A DNA stretch of 64,000 nucleotides, from NCBI RefSeq assembly GCF_013204825.1, contig NZ_JABMKV010000001.1, positions 310,001 to 374,000 on the forward strand, written 5' to 3'. Below, in pieces: positions 1-8,653 of the stretch; position 1 is the first letter of the stretch, and the number at the start of each line of letters is the position of its first letter. This DNA is from Pedobacter boryungensis. Lineage in GTDB: Bacteria > Bacteroidota > Bacteroidia > Sphingobacteriales > Sphingobacteriaceae. A model generated the notes under the pieces. That model was given only the letters and a program-made list of their open reading frames with translations. It was not told the DNA's origin and did no database searches. Both the position numbers and the translations under genes were made by a program.

Positions 1-501
1 ACAGGCGGTTCTTGGTTGCCAGAATTGGCCCATCAAGCTCATATGAACATTCCAATTATGCCAGGTAAAGGGTATTCTTTTATGGTTGATCCGATTAAGC
101 AAATTCAACATCCAGCCTTGTTATTAGAAGCTAGAGTTGCAGTAACGCCAATGAATGATCAGGTACGTTTTGGTGGCACCATGGAAATTGCACCGATTAA
201 TCACAAAGTGAATATGAATAGGGTTCAGGGTATTGTAAATTCTATCCCTCAATATTATCCAGATTACCAAGTTGCTATTCCTCAAATCGATAAAATATGG
301 TATGGTTTCAGACCATGTTCCCCAGACGGTTTGCCTTATATCGGTTATAGTAAAAGATTGAAAAATCTCGTTGTAGCCAGTGGTCATGGGATGATGGGAG
401 TTAGTTTAGCACCCATCACTGGTAAATTAGTTTCAGAATTAATAACAGATGCCAAATTGTCTACACCCATTACTATTTATTCGCCAAACCGATTTAATTA
501 G
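1..501 (+). CDS. FAD-dependent oxidoreductase, DadA/D-amino-acid oxidase type, C-terminal part
   Basis: The reading frame is open from the first base, so the 5' end lies outside the window and about 166 codons are visible. The visible part resembles the C-terminal half of DAO/DadA-family flavoproteins, which oxidise amino acids with FAD. The clearest signature is near the end: GFRPCSPDGLPYIG, followed by a GHG-MMGVSLAP-TGKL stretch that closes the FAD site in this family. Substrate cannot be told from this fragment. A 97-bp gap without an obvious terminator separates it from the Rrf2 gene. Confidence 0.8.
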   Translation, partial: TGGSWLPELAHQAHMNIPIMPGKGYSFMVDPIKQIQHPALLLEARVAVTPMNDQVRFGGTMEIAPINHKVNMNRVQGIVNSIPQYYPDYQVAIPQIDKIWYGFRPCSPDGLPYIGYSKRLKNLVVASGHGMMGVSLAPITGKLVSELITDAKLSTPITIYSPNRFN

Positions 502-583
502 TGAGTGAATTTGATTATAAATCATCTTTGTTCCTGCTAAAATCACTTCCAATGAATTTTTTTCAAAACTCGCATTTTAATAT

Positions 584-591
584 TAGCTTTG
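584..591 (+). promoter_or_regulatory. Candidate -7 box TAGCTTTG close to the Rrf2 start codon
   Basis: TAGCTTTG fits the Bacteroidota -7 consensus TAnnTTTG. It ends only 7 nt before the ATG at 599, so a transcript starting at the usual distance would have almost no 5' leader. No convincing -33 TTTG was seen, so this is a weak call. Confidence 0.3.
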
Positions 592-598
592 TTTTTAT

Positions 599-1027
599 AT
601 GCTATCCAAGAAAACAAAGTACGCTATAAAAGCGCTGGTAGTTTTAGGGAAGAACCTATCTCAACCACCAATGCAAATCGCTCGTATCGCAGAGGAAGAG
701 CATATTCCAAAGAAATTTTTAGAACAAATCTTGCTAGATCTCCGCAATGCGGGATATTTATACAGTAAAAAAGGAGCTGGAGGTGGTTATAGCCTAAATA
801 AAAATCCAGAAGATATTTACTTGGTAGATATTTTACGTATTACGGATGGTCCGATTGCAATGGTACCATGTGCCAGTTTAAAATTTTATCACAAATGTGA
901 AGAATGCCATGATGAAGTAACTTGCGGTATTCGTAAGGCATTTATTGATGTTAGAGATGCTAGCTTAAAGGTTTTAAGCGAAACTAGCATAGCTAATATT
1001 ATCGAAAGAGAAAAGCTACCAGCCTAA
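599..1027 (+). CDS. Rrf2/IscR-family transcriptional regulator
   Basis: This 142-aa protein has the Rrf2 winged helix at residues 1-85, with the typical MLSKKTKYAIKAL start and the GAGGGY wing. Cysteines at 91, 100, 103 and 109 lie where Rrf2 members such as IscR hold an Fe-S cluster, so a cluster-binding sensor is plausible. It sits just upstream of the sulfite reductase and sulfate assimilation genes in the same orientation. By analogy with CymR/IscR-type regulators it probably controls that block; target and ligand are inference. The 13-bp motif shared by 1074-1086 and 8595-8607 is the best candidate operator. Confidence 0.88.
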   Translation: MLSKKTKYAIKALVVLGKNLSQPPMQIARIAEEEHIPKKFLEQILLDLRNAGYLYSKKGAGGGYSLNKNPEDIYLVDILRITDGPIAMVPCASLKFYHKCEECHDEVTCGIRKAFIDVRDASLKVLSETSIANIIEREKLPA

Positions 1028-1073
1028 ATTAAAACACTATTTATCTTGTTGAAAATTATTTTATAAATAAAGT

Positions 1074-1104
1074 CTACTAATTCTATGTACTTTATATATA
1101 TTTG
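1074..1104 (+). promoter_or_regulatory. Promoter/operator of the sulfite reductase operon
   Basis: CTACTAATTCTAT (1074-1086) is followed after 10 bp by TATATTTG (1097-1104), a perfect Bacteroidota -7 box. The same 13-mer and the same box recur at 8595-8626 in front of the second SUMT. The 13-mer occupies the region where a -33 element should be, so it is either the -33 region itself or an operator lying on it. Confidence 0.6.
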
Positions 1105-1174
1105 CCAAATCATTATTTGTTTTGCTTACAAATAGGTGGTCTAAAGCAAATGATATTTGGCGAAAAATAACTTT

Positions 1175-3268
1175 ATGCAGAGTTTTAGAACAGAATTAGA
1201 AAATCCTATTGTAGAAAAAGATATCATCGATCTTGAAAAAAAGATTAATGATTTTCGCTCTGGTAAAATTCACGACGAACGTTTTAGGAGTTTACGCTTA
1301 GCTCGTGGTATTTACGGACAAAGACAGTCTGGAGTACAGATGGTTCGTATTAAATTGCCATTTGGTAAGGTAACTTTTAAACAATTTCTGCGCATTGCGG
1401 ATATTGCTGATGAATATGGAAGTGGAAATTTGCACCTTACAACCCGTCAGGATATACAAATTCACTATGTGAGTTTAGATAGAACGCCAGAACTTTGGGC
1501 AAAATTAGAACAAGATGATGTAACGATTAGAGAAGCATGCGGAAATACCGTCCGTAATGTAACCGCATCGCCAACTTCAGGTATAGACCCAGAAGAACCT
1601 TTTGATGTTTCGCCTTATGCACATGCCGTATTTGCCTATTTTTTGCGCAATCCTATTTGCCAGGAGATGGGTAGGAAAATCAAAATCTCATTTTCGAGTA
1701 GTGATAAGGATACAGCATTTAGTTACATTCATGATTTAGGTTTTATTCCTAAAATAAATGAAAACGGCGAACGTGGCTTTAAAGTTTTATTTGCAGGCGG
1801 ATTAGGTGCACAACCGTTTTTAGCAGCTCCAATTTATGAGTTTTTGCCAGAAGACCAGTTAATTCCTTTTTCTGAATCGGTGTTAAGAGTTTTTGACCGC
1901 TATGGTGAACGTACCAATAGAAATAAAGCTCGTTTAAAATATTTAGTCCAAAAATTAGAGATAGAAGAAGTTTTACATTTGGTTAAAGAAGAACAATTAG
2001 CCAACAAAGTAAAAACCTTCAAAATAGATTTAACTGCAGTATCTCAGCCTGTTTTGCCAATAAGTCAAAATTATCCGCCAGTAGAAATTACTAATGAAAA
2101 CCATTACCAACATTGGTTGGCCACAAATGTATTTGAACAAAAGCAGCGTGGATATTTTGGTGTATATGTAAAAGTGCAAGTAGGCGATATTAAAACTGAT
2201 AGGGCAAGAGCATTTATCCGTGCTATTGAGCCGTTTGTAGCAGATGAAATAAGAGTTACCCAAAATCAGGGCTTATTATTAAAGTTTGTGGAAGAAAATG
2301 CACTTCCATCATTATATAACGCATTATTTACTATCGGTTTTGCTAATGCAGGTTTTGACAGTTTAGCAGACATTACTACTTGCCCAGGTACTGATACCTG
2401 TAATCTTGGCATATCAAACAGCATGACTTTAGCAGAAGTCTTAGAGGAAGTGATTTACGAAGATTTTCCGGAGTTTATTTATGAGAAAAATATCAAAATA
2501 AAAATTAGCGGCTGTATGAATTCTTGCGGTCAGCATGGTTTGGCCGAAATTGGTTTTCATGGAAGTTCAGTAAAAGCAGAAGGTAAAGTGGTGCCAGCAG
2601 TACAAGTTATGTTAGGTGGCGGTACCGTTGGTGATGGAGTAGGTAGAGTAGCCGAACGTGTAATTAAGGTTCCATCAAAAAGGGCAACACAAGTTTTACA
2701 TTTTATTCTGAATGATTTTAAAGCTAATAATTTGGTTGATGAGAACTTTCATCTGTACTATGATAGAAAGGGGAAAGATCATTTCTACCAGCTATTAAAA
2801 CCTTTGGCAGATTTAACTACGCTCAAAACAGAAGAATTTGTGGATTGGGGACATGAAGAAGTTTTTCAAACTGCAATTGGTGTTGGGGAATGTGCGGGTG
2901 TGGTAATTGATTTGGTTGCGACCTTGTTATTAGAAGCAGAAGAAAAATTTAATTGGGCAAAACAAGCTTTAAATGAGCGTGCCTTTGCTGACGCAATTTA
3001 CCATGCATATAGTGTATTTGTGAGTGGCGCTAAAGCTTTGTTACTTGATAAAGGCATCAATAGTAGCACTCAAATTGGGGTAATTCGTGAATTTGATAAT
3101 CATTATGTAACCACTGAAGAATTTGCTTTCGGAACTAGTTTTTCTGATTTGGTTTTAAAAATTAATAAGAACGAACCATCTGCGGCATTTGCACAGGAAT
3201 ATTTGGCCACAGCAAATCAATTTTTAGAACAAGTTAAGGCCGTTAGATCAACAGCATTACTATCATGA
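1175..3268 (+). CDS. Ferredoxin-type sulfite (or nitrite) reductase with C-terminal HEPN domain
   Basis: The protein is a siroheme/[4Fe-4S] reductase that takes sulfite to sulfide (or nitrite to ammonia). Two ferredoxin-like half domains and siroheme half domains fill about residues 20-560. Counting from the ATG at 1175, the cluster and siroheme cysteines are C403, C409, C447 and C451 (CPGTDTC and CMNSC). Unlike ordinary enzymes of this family it continues with a helical HEPN-like domain at about 570-690. A TTG six codons upstream (1157) could also start it, but the ATG is preferred. It overlaps the SUMT gene by 4 bp, and SUMT supplies its siroheme. With cysH, cysD and cysN downstream, sulfite is the likely substrate. 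Confidence 0.9.
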   Translation: MQSFRTELENPIVEKDIIDLEKKINDFRSGKIHDERFRSLRLARGIYGQRQSGVQMVRIKLPFGKVTFKQFLRIADIADEYGSGNLHLTTRQDIQIHYVSLDRTPELWAKLEQDDVTIREACGNTVRNVTASPTSGIDPEEPFDVSPYAHAVFAYFLRNPICQEMGRKIKISFSSSDKDTAFSYIHDLGFIPKINENGERGFKVLFAGGLGAQPFLAAPIYEFLPEDQLIPFSESVLRVFDRYGERTNRNKARLKYLVQKLEIEEVLHLVKEEQLANKVKTFKIDLTAVSQPVLPISQNYPPVEITNENHYQHWLATNVFEQKQRGYFGVYVKVQVGDIKTDRARAFIRAIEPFVADEIRVTQNQGLLLKFVEENALPSLYNALFTIGFANAGFDSLADITTCPGTDTCNLGISNSMTLAEVLEEVIYEDFPEFIYEKNIKIKISGCMNSCGQHGLAEIGFHGSSVKAEGKVVPAVQVMLGGGTVGDGVGRVAERVIKVPSKRATQVLHFILNDFKANNLVDENFHLYYDRKGKDHFYQLLKPLADLTTLKTEEFVDWGHEEVFQTAIGVGECAGVVIDLVATLLLEAEEKFNWAKQALNERAFADAIYHAYSVFVSGAKALLLDKGINSSTQIGVIREFDNHYVTTEEFAFGTSFSDLVLKINKNEPSAAFAQEYLATANQFLEQVKAVRSTALLS

Positions 3269-4041
3269 TAGAGCAAAAAATAAATAAAGAACCAAAAATA
3301 ACACTTTTAGGTGCAGGTCCTGGAGATCCAGAATTATTAACCTTAAAAGGAGTAAAAGCGCTACAAACTGCCGATGTAGTATTGTATGATGCCTTAACTA
3401 ACGAAGCTTTGCTAACTTATGCACCTATAAATTCGATTAAGGTTTATGTGGGCAAACGTTCTGGAGAGCATTCGTATGCTCAAGATGCGATTAATAAATT
3501 AATGATCGATTACGCTTTAAACTATGGGCATGTAGTGCGTTTAAAAGGTGGAGATCCATTTGTGTTTGGCAGAGGATATGAGGAATTAGATTATGCTGCT
3601 TCATATAGCATTCCAGTAAGCGTTATTCCTGGTATTTCGAGTTCTATTGGTGTACCTGGTTTGCAACAAATTCCAGTTACCCATCGTGGTATGAGTGAAA
3701 GCTTTTGGGTAATTACAGGTATGACTACATCTGGCGAAATTTCGGAAGATATTTATCAAGCTGCGAATTCAAAAGCAACCGTAATTATATTAATGGGTTT
3801 AAAGAAATTGCCTGAGATTGTAGAGATTTTTAAAGCTTCGGGTAAACATAATTTACCTGCTGCAGTAGTGCAAAATGGCTCATCTGAGGATGAAAAACTA
3901 GTAGTTGGTACAGTTGATTCAATTCGCGAGATCGTTAAGAAGGAAAAAATTGAAGCACCTGCATTATTAATTTTTGGAGAAGTAGTATCACTTCATCCAT
4001 CATTTAAATCGTTAATTAAAAACTATGCTTCCATTGCCTAA
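3265..4041 (+). CDS. cobA: Uroporphyrinogen-III C-methyltransferase (SUMT)
   Basis: This 258-aa enzyme methylates uroporphyrinogen III twice with SAM to give precorrin-2, the first step toward siroheme. The SAM-binding GAGPGDP loop is at 16-22, the family motif LKGGDPFVFGRG at 93-104, and THRG at 139-142; all are intact. It overlaps the sulfite reductase by ATGA and the next gene by 17 bp, so the three are translationally linked and form a siroheme-making unit for the reductase. Confidence 0.93.
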   Translation: MIEQKINKEPKITLLGAGPGDPELLTLKGVKALQTADVVLYDALTNEALLTYAPINSIKVYVGKRSGEHSYAQDAINKLMIDYALNYGHVVRLKGGDPFVFGRGYEELDYAASYSIPVSVIPGISSSIGVPGLQQIPVTHRGMSESFWVITGMTTSGEISEDIYQAANSKATVIILMGLKKLPEIVEIFKASGKHNLPAAVVQNGSSEDEKLVVGTVDSIREIVKKEKIEAPALLIFGEVVSLHPSFKSLIKNYASIA

Positions 4042-5536
4042 CCTACAAACTGATCATGTGGCTTTTTCTCAACGAGAAGAAGGAAATCAGCTGTTTCCAG
4101 TTTTTATAAAACTGAATCAGTTGCGCACATTATTAATTGGTGCAGGTAATATTGGTTTAGAAAAGTTAAAGGCTATTTTAAACAACAGTCAATACGCGAG
4201 AGTTACAGTTGTTGCGACTACAGTTTCTTTAGAGTTTAAGGAGCTTTTGGCAAATCATCCTAGTATAAAACTGAAAGAAAAAGGTTTTGATGCTACCGAT
4301 TTGAATGATATTGATATTGTATTTGCAGCGACTAATAACAATGATTTAAATGAAAAAATCAGATATGCAGCACACGATAGAGGCCTATTAATTAATGTTG
4401 CTGATAAACCAGAATTGTGTGATTTTTATTTAGGTTCTATCGTTCAAAAAGGAGATTTAAAGATTGCAATTTCTACCAACGGAAAATCTCCAACAATAGC
4501 AAAACGTTTAAAACAAATCTTAAATGAGAGTTTGCCAGCCGAATTAGACACCACATTGCAAAACATGAGTGCGTTGCGCCAAACATTGAATGGTGATTTT
4601 GCTGTAAAAGTGAAAAAACTGAACAAGGTTACAGAAAGCTTAATAAATCCTAAAAAAAGCTTTTTGGAAACTAATATTAACAGATTAATATGGTTATCTG
4701 TTGTAGTTTTATTGGGTGCTGTAGGTTTGACATTGTGGAATACAGAACCTGAATTCCAATCATTCCTTATTCACATTGATCCATTATTTTACTGGTTTTT
4801 AGGAGCAGGATTTGTTTTTGCAATGATAGATGGTGCAATTGGAATGTCGTATGGTGTAACCTCTGCATCTTTCTCATTAGCAATGGGTTTGCCGCCAGCA
4901 TCAGCCAGCATGGCTATTCATATTTCTGAAGTTTTAAGTAATGGCATAGCCGGATGGATGCACTTTAGAATGGGAAATGTGAACTGGAAACTATTTAAAT
5001 TATTAATTCTTCCAGCGATAGTTGGGGCGGTTTTAGGCGCTTATTTATTATCATCATTAGAACATTACAGTCAGTACACAAAACCTATTGTAGCAATTTA
5101 TACGCTCATTTTAGGCGGAATTATTTTAATGAAAGCCTTTAATATCCGAAGAAAAAAAGCAGAAAATAAAATAAAGAAAATTGGGGTTTTAGGTTTTTTT
5201 GGAGGATTTATAGATGCAGCCTTCGGTGGCGGATGGGGATCAATTGTACTTTCATCGTTAATTGCAGGTGGTAGACATCCTTTATTTTCTTTAGGAACAG
5301 TAAAGATTTCACGTTTTTTTATTGCCACTTTAAGTTCGCTAACATTTTTCACCATGTTAGGTGGTCGTTATTGGGAAGCAGTTTTGGGACTAATTATAGG
5401 AAGTGCTTTAGCATCACCAATAGCGGCAAAAGTTTCTAATAAAATTTCTGCAAAAACCATTATGGTAGCGGTAGGTATTATTGTAATGTTGGTGAGTGCG
5501 AGAAGTGTAATTCTTTTCATTTTAAAATTGATTTAA
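4025..5536 (+). CDS. Precorrin-2 dehydrogenase/ferrochelatase fused to TauE/SafE (TSUP) membrane transporter
   Basis: Residues 25-175 match the N-terminal module of CysG/Met8p, which oxidises precorrin-2 and inserts iron to make siroheme. The nucleotide loop GAGNIG is followed by a NVADKPELCDF stretch and the conserved ISTNGKSPTIA. Residues 215-503 are a polytopic membrane domain of the TauE/SafE sulfite/anion family, with GAIGMSYG near the start and FGGGWGS in the second half, a duplicated-motif pattern typical of TSUP proteins. The frame is continuous, with no stop or shift at the junction. The fusion joins siroheme completion to a probable sulfur-oxyanion transporter beside cobA, sulfite reductase and cysH. 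Transport direction and substrate are inference. Confidence 0.88.
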   Translation: MLPLPNLQTDHVAFSQREEGNQLFPVFIKLNQLRTLLIGAGNIGLEKLKAILNNSQYARVTVVATTVSLEFKELLANHPSIKLKEKGFDATDLNDIDIVFAATNNNDLNEKIRYAAHDRGLLINVADKPELCDFYLGSIVQKGDLKIAISTNGKSPTIAKRLKQILNESLPAELDTTLQNMSALRQTLNGDFAVKVKKLNKVTESLINPKKSFLETNINRLIWLSVVVLLGAVGLTLWNTEPEFQSFLIHIDPLFYWFLGAGFVFAMIDGAIGMSYGVTSASFSLAMGLPPASASMAIHISEVLSNGIAGWMHFRMGNVNWKLFKLLILPAIVGAVLGAYLLSSLEHYSQYTKPIVAIYTLILGGIILMKAFNIRRKKAENKIKKIGVLGFFGGFIDAAFGGGWGSIVLSSLIAGGRHPLFSLGTVKISRFFIATLSSLTFFTMLGGRYWEAVLGLIIGSALASPIAAKVSNKISAKTIMVAVGIIVMLVSARSVILFILKLI

Positions 5537-5537
5537 G

Positions 5538-6260
5538 ATGGAGCAATTAGAAAAAAATATAAAAGCAGAATTAACAGGTTTAACAACAATAGATAAGTTG
5601 TGGTATTTGGCTCGCAAGTTTGAAGGAAAAATAGTGTTTAGTACAAGTTTTGGTTGGGAAGATCAGGTCATAACGCATCTTATTTTTGCGAACAACATTC
5701 CTATTAAGGTGTTCACGTTAGAAACAGGTCGTTTATTTCCAGAAACCTATTACGTATGGAATAGAACATTAGAAGTTTATCAGCAACCTATTCACGCCTA
5801 TTATCCGCAAACAGATTTAGTACAAAATATGGTCAATATGAAAGGGCCAAATAGTTTTTATGAATCTGTAGAGAACAGAAAAGAATGTTGTTATGTCCGA
5901 AAAATAGAACCATTAAAGCGAGCCTTAAACGGTAATGAGATTTGGATAACAGGAATTAGAGCAGAGCAAAGTCCGAATAGAGAAGACATGAAGGATTTGG
6001 AATGGGATGAAGGCAATCAACTCTTAAAATTTCATCCAATTTTTAACTGGACTTTAGACGAGGTAAAGCAATACATAAAAGAAAATAACATAGTTTACAA
6101 TACGTTGCACGATAAAGGTTTTCCGAGCATTGGTTGCGCTCCATGTACAAGAGCTGTACAACCTGGAGAGGATTTTAGAGCAGGAAGATGGTGGTGGGAA
6201 GATCAATCCAAAAAAGAGTGTGGGTTGCATTCAACAACCGAATTAAAAGTAGAGAGTTAA
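5538..6260 (+). CDS. cysH: Adenylyl-sulfate (APS) reductase, Fe-S type
   Basis: This 240-aa protein reduces activated sulfate to sulfite. It carries the cluster signature of APS-preferring enzymes, C117-C118 (KECC) and C200/C203 (CAPC), plus the catalytic cysteine C228 in ECGLH. The CC/CxxC motif separates it from PAPS reductases of the enterobacterial type, which lack the cluster. No APS kinase is encoded nearby, in keeping with direct use of APS. It begins 1 nt after the previous stop and is followed after 1 nt by cysD, so it lies mid-operon. Confidence 0.93.
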   Translation: MEQLEKNIKAELTGLTTIDKLWYLARKFEGKIVFSTSFGWEDQVITHLIFANNIPIKVFTLETGRLFPETYYVWNRTLEVYQQPIHAYYPQTDLVQNMVNMKGPNSFYESVENRKECCYVRKIEPLKRALNGNEIWITGIRAEQSPNREDMKDLEWDEGNQLLKFHPIFNWTLDEVKQYIKENNIVYNTLHDKGFPSIGCAPCTRAVQPGEDFRAGRWWWEDQSKKECGLHSTTELKVES

Positions 6261-6261
6261 G

Positions 6262-7167
6262 ATGAGTAGATATAATTTAGATTATTTAGATGAACTAGAA
6301 GCCGAGGCTATTCACATTTTACGTGAAGTAGCGGGGCAATTTGAGAAACCTGCACTGCTTTTTTCTGGCGGTAAAGATTCTATTACACTAGTGCGTTTGG
6401 CAGAAAAAGCGTTTAGACCTGGTAAATTTCCTTTTCCATTGGTACATATTGATACAGGACATAATTTTGAAGAAACCATTGATTATCGTGATAAAATGAT
6501 AGCTAGAATTGGCGAAAAATTAATAGTGGGTTCGGTACAAAAATCAATAGATGAAGGAAAAGTAATAGAACAAACTGGTAAAAATGCAAGTAGAAATACA
6601 TTGCAAACAGTTACACTATTAGATACAATTTTAGAAAATGGTTTTGATGCCTGCATTGGCGGCGCTCGAAGAGATGAAGAAAAAGCCAGGGCAAAAGAGC
6701 GTATTTTTTCAGTAAGAGATGAATTTGGTCAATGGGATCCAAAGCGCCAACGACCAGAGTTATGGAATATTTACAATGGTAAAATTCATAAGGGCGAAAA
6801 TGTGCGTGTTTTTCCCATAAGTAATTGGACAGAGCTTGATGTTTGGAATTATATCCGCAGAGAAAAAATTGAATTGCCAAGTATTTATTTTGCGCACCAA
6901 CGCGATTGTATTACAAGAAATGGTCAGTTAATGGCAGCCTCTCCATTTTTAAATATGGATCATGAAGATGTTGTAGTGAATAAAAAAGTGCGTTTCCGTA
7001 CAGTAGGAGATATGTCTTGTACTGCTGCCGTAGAATCCGATGCTGATTTAATTGATGATATTATCCAAGAAATAAGTGATTCTAAAATATCAGAACGTGG
7101 CGCTCGTATGGATGATAAAGTTTCTGAAGCCGCAATGGAAGACAGAAAAAAAGGCGGATATTTTTAA
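6262..7167 (+). CDS. cysD: Sulfate adenylyltransferase subunit 2
   Basis: This 301-aa PP-loop protein is the catalytic ATP sulfurylase subunit that makes APS from sulfate and ATP, powered by the CysN GTPase. The PP-loop is SGGKDSI near residue 34, and the family-typical GGARRDEEKARAKERIFS and RERGARMDDK-like (SERGARMDDK) stretches are present. Length is normal. It is one base from cysH and is separated from cysN by an 88-bp gap made of octamer repeats. Confidence 0.95.
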   Translation: MSRYNLDYLDELEAEAIHILREVAGQFEKPALLFSGGKDSITLVRLAEKAFRPGKFPFPLVHIDTGHNFEETIDYRDKMIARIGEKLIVGSVQKSIDEGKVIEQTGKNASRNTLQTVTLLDTILENGFDACIGGARRDEEKARAKERIFSVRDEFGQWDPKRQRPELWNIYNGKIHKGENVRVFPISNWTELDVWNYIRREKIELPSIYFAHQRDCITRNGQLMAASPFLNMDHEDVVVNKKVRFRTVGDMSCTAAVESDADLIDDIIQEISDSKISERGARMDDKVSEAAMEDRKKGGYF

Positions 7168-7170
7168 TCT

Positions 7171-7255
7171 AGTTGGTTAGTTGTTTTGGGTTTTAGTTGG
7201 TTAGGCTTATTCCTTCCAAACAACCAAACAACCAATCATCTAAACAACCAACAAT
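7171..7255. repeat. Octamer-phased inverted intergenic repeat before cysN
   Basis: Left half: four consecutive 8-mers, AGTTGGTT, AGTTGTTT, TGGGTTTT, AGTTGGTT (7171-7202). Right half: CCAAACAA, CCAAACAA, CCAATCAT, CTAAACAA, CCAACAAT (7216-7255), ending exactly at the cysN ATG. Right words are close to reverse complements of left words, so the RNA could fold into a long imperfect hairpin. Confidence 0.85.
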
Positions 7256-8506
7256 ATGAACATATTAAAATTTTTTACAGCAGGTAGTGTAGATGATGGT
7301 AAAAGTACCCTTATTGGCCGCTTGTTATACGATACAGATTCCATTTTAGCAGATCAATTAGAAGCATTACAAAATTCTAATCGTAAAAACGATGATGGAA
7401 CAATAGATTTAGCCATTTTAACCGATGGGCTAAGAGCAGAACGCGAACAAGGAATTACTATTGATGTGGCCTATAAATACTTTCAGACCGATAAGAGAAA
7501 ATTTATTATAGCCGATACTCCGGGCCACATTCAATATACCAGAAACATGGTTACGGGTGCATCAACAGCGAATTTAGCTATCATTTTAATAGATGCTAGA
7601 AATGGGGTTGTTGAGCAAACTATTCGTCATTCTTATTTAGTTTCCCTGTTGGGAATTAAACACATTGTGGTGTGTGTTAATAAAATGGATATGGTTGATT
7701 ATAGTGAAACCATGTTCGACGCCATTACCAATAAATATAAAATATTAGCACAGCAACTCAACTTAGAAGATGTTACTTATATTCCGGTGAGTGCATTAAA
7801 AGGTGATAATATTGTCCAGCCTTCCTTTAATATGCAATGGTATGAAGGAGAAAGTTTATTGCATTTTCTAGAAAAAGTAGATACCGATCATCAGGAAAAT
7901 TTAACTCAAGCACGTTTTCCTGTGCAATGGGTAATTAGACCTCAAACAGATGAATTGCATGATTATAGAGGATATGCAGGTCGTGTATTAAGTGGTACAT
8001 TTAAAGTGAACGATAAAATAACCGTATTACCATCTGGAGCTACATCATCTATCAGTAAAATAGAATTTTTTGATCATGAATTAAAAGAAGCGCTTGCTGG
8101 TCAGTCGGTTATTATTCATCTTAAAGATAATATTGACATTAGCAGAGGAGATAGTATTGTAAATTCATCGGCTTTGCCACACGATACCAAACTTATAGAA
8201 GCTGATTTATGCTGGATGGATAGTCGAGCATTAGATACATCATTAGTATATTTAGTTCAGCATAATAGTAAGACAATTAAATGTAAAATCAGTGAAATTT
8301 TGCACAAAGTGGATATCAATACATTAGAAAAACACAATGCCGAGGAGTTTAAATTGAATGATATTGGTAGAGTAATTCTTAAAACTGCTGAAGCTTTATC
8401 ATTTGACCTTTATAATGAAAACCGCACGAATGGTTCGGCAATTTTGGTAGATAGTCGTACAAATTTAACAGTAGGCGCTTTAATGTTTAGAGCAGCTGTA
8501 GAGTGA
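7256..8506 (+). CDS. cysN: Sulfate adenylyltransferase subunit 1 (GTPase)
   Basis: This 416-aa EF-Tu-like GTPase drives ATP sulfurylase. The P-loop is AGSVDDGKST (residues 9-18), the G3 motif DTPGH and the G4 motif NKMD are present, followed by beta-barrel domains. It is the stand-alone CysN length, with no C-terminal CysC kinase as found in CysNC fusions. It follows cysD after the octamer repeat and probably belongs to the same operon. Confidence 0.95.
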   Translation: MNILKFFTAGSVDDGKSTLIGRLLYDTDSILADQLEALQNSNRKNDDGTIDLAILTDGLRAEREQGITIDVAYKYFQTDKRKFIIADTPGHIQYTRNMVTGASTANLAIILIDARNGVVEQTIRHSYLVSLLGIKHIVVCVNKMDMVDYSETMFDAITNKYKILAQQLNLEDVTYIPVSALKGDNIVQPSFNMQWYEGESLLHFLEKVDTDHQENLTQARFPVQWVIRPQTDELHDYRGYAGRVLSGTFKVNDKITVLPSGATSSISKIEFFDHELKEALAGQSVIIHLKDNIDISRGDSIVNSSALPHDTKLIEADLCWMDSRALDTSLVYLVQHNSKTIKCKISEILHKVDINTLEKHNAEEFKLNDIGRVILKTAEALSFDLYNENRTNGSAILVDSRTNLTVGALMFRAAVE

Positions 8507-8512
8507 TCACAT

Positions 8513-8547
8513 CGTCATTGCGAAGATGAAGCAATTACAATGGAACG
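8513..8547. repeat. REP-like palindromic remnant
   Basis: CGTCATTGCGAAGATGAAGC and following bases contain ATTGC (8516-8520) and GCAAT (8531-8535) around a short loop. The GTCATTGCGA...GAAGCAAT pattern resembles dispersed extragenic palindromes seen in many genomes. Related GTCAT...GAAG elements are at 37150-37183 and 38998-39059. Confidence 0.4.
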
Positions 8548-8594
8548 TTTATTAGTGTCAAGTTTTTCAGGAGCAATCTATTTTTAAATTAATA

Positions 8595-8626
8595 CTACTA
8601 ATTCTATAGATATTATTGTATATTTG
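8595..8626 (+). promoter_or_regulatory. Promoter/operator of the second SUMT gene
   Basis: CTACTAATTCTAT (8595-8607) followed after 11 bp by TATATTTG (8619-8626) repeats the arrangement at 1074-1104. Here the 13-mer continues as AGAT, giving CTA-N9-TAG symmetry. The shared block suggests that both genes answer to the same regulator. Confidence 0.6.
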
Positions 8627-8653
8627 TTTATTGTTATATTAATTCGTTGAGTG

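Noticed and set aside
1157..1174. TTG start for the sulfite reductase
   Set aside because: The ATG at 1175 is six codons downstream and gives a natural N-terminus; the extension adds nothing recognisable.
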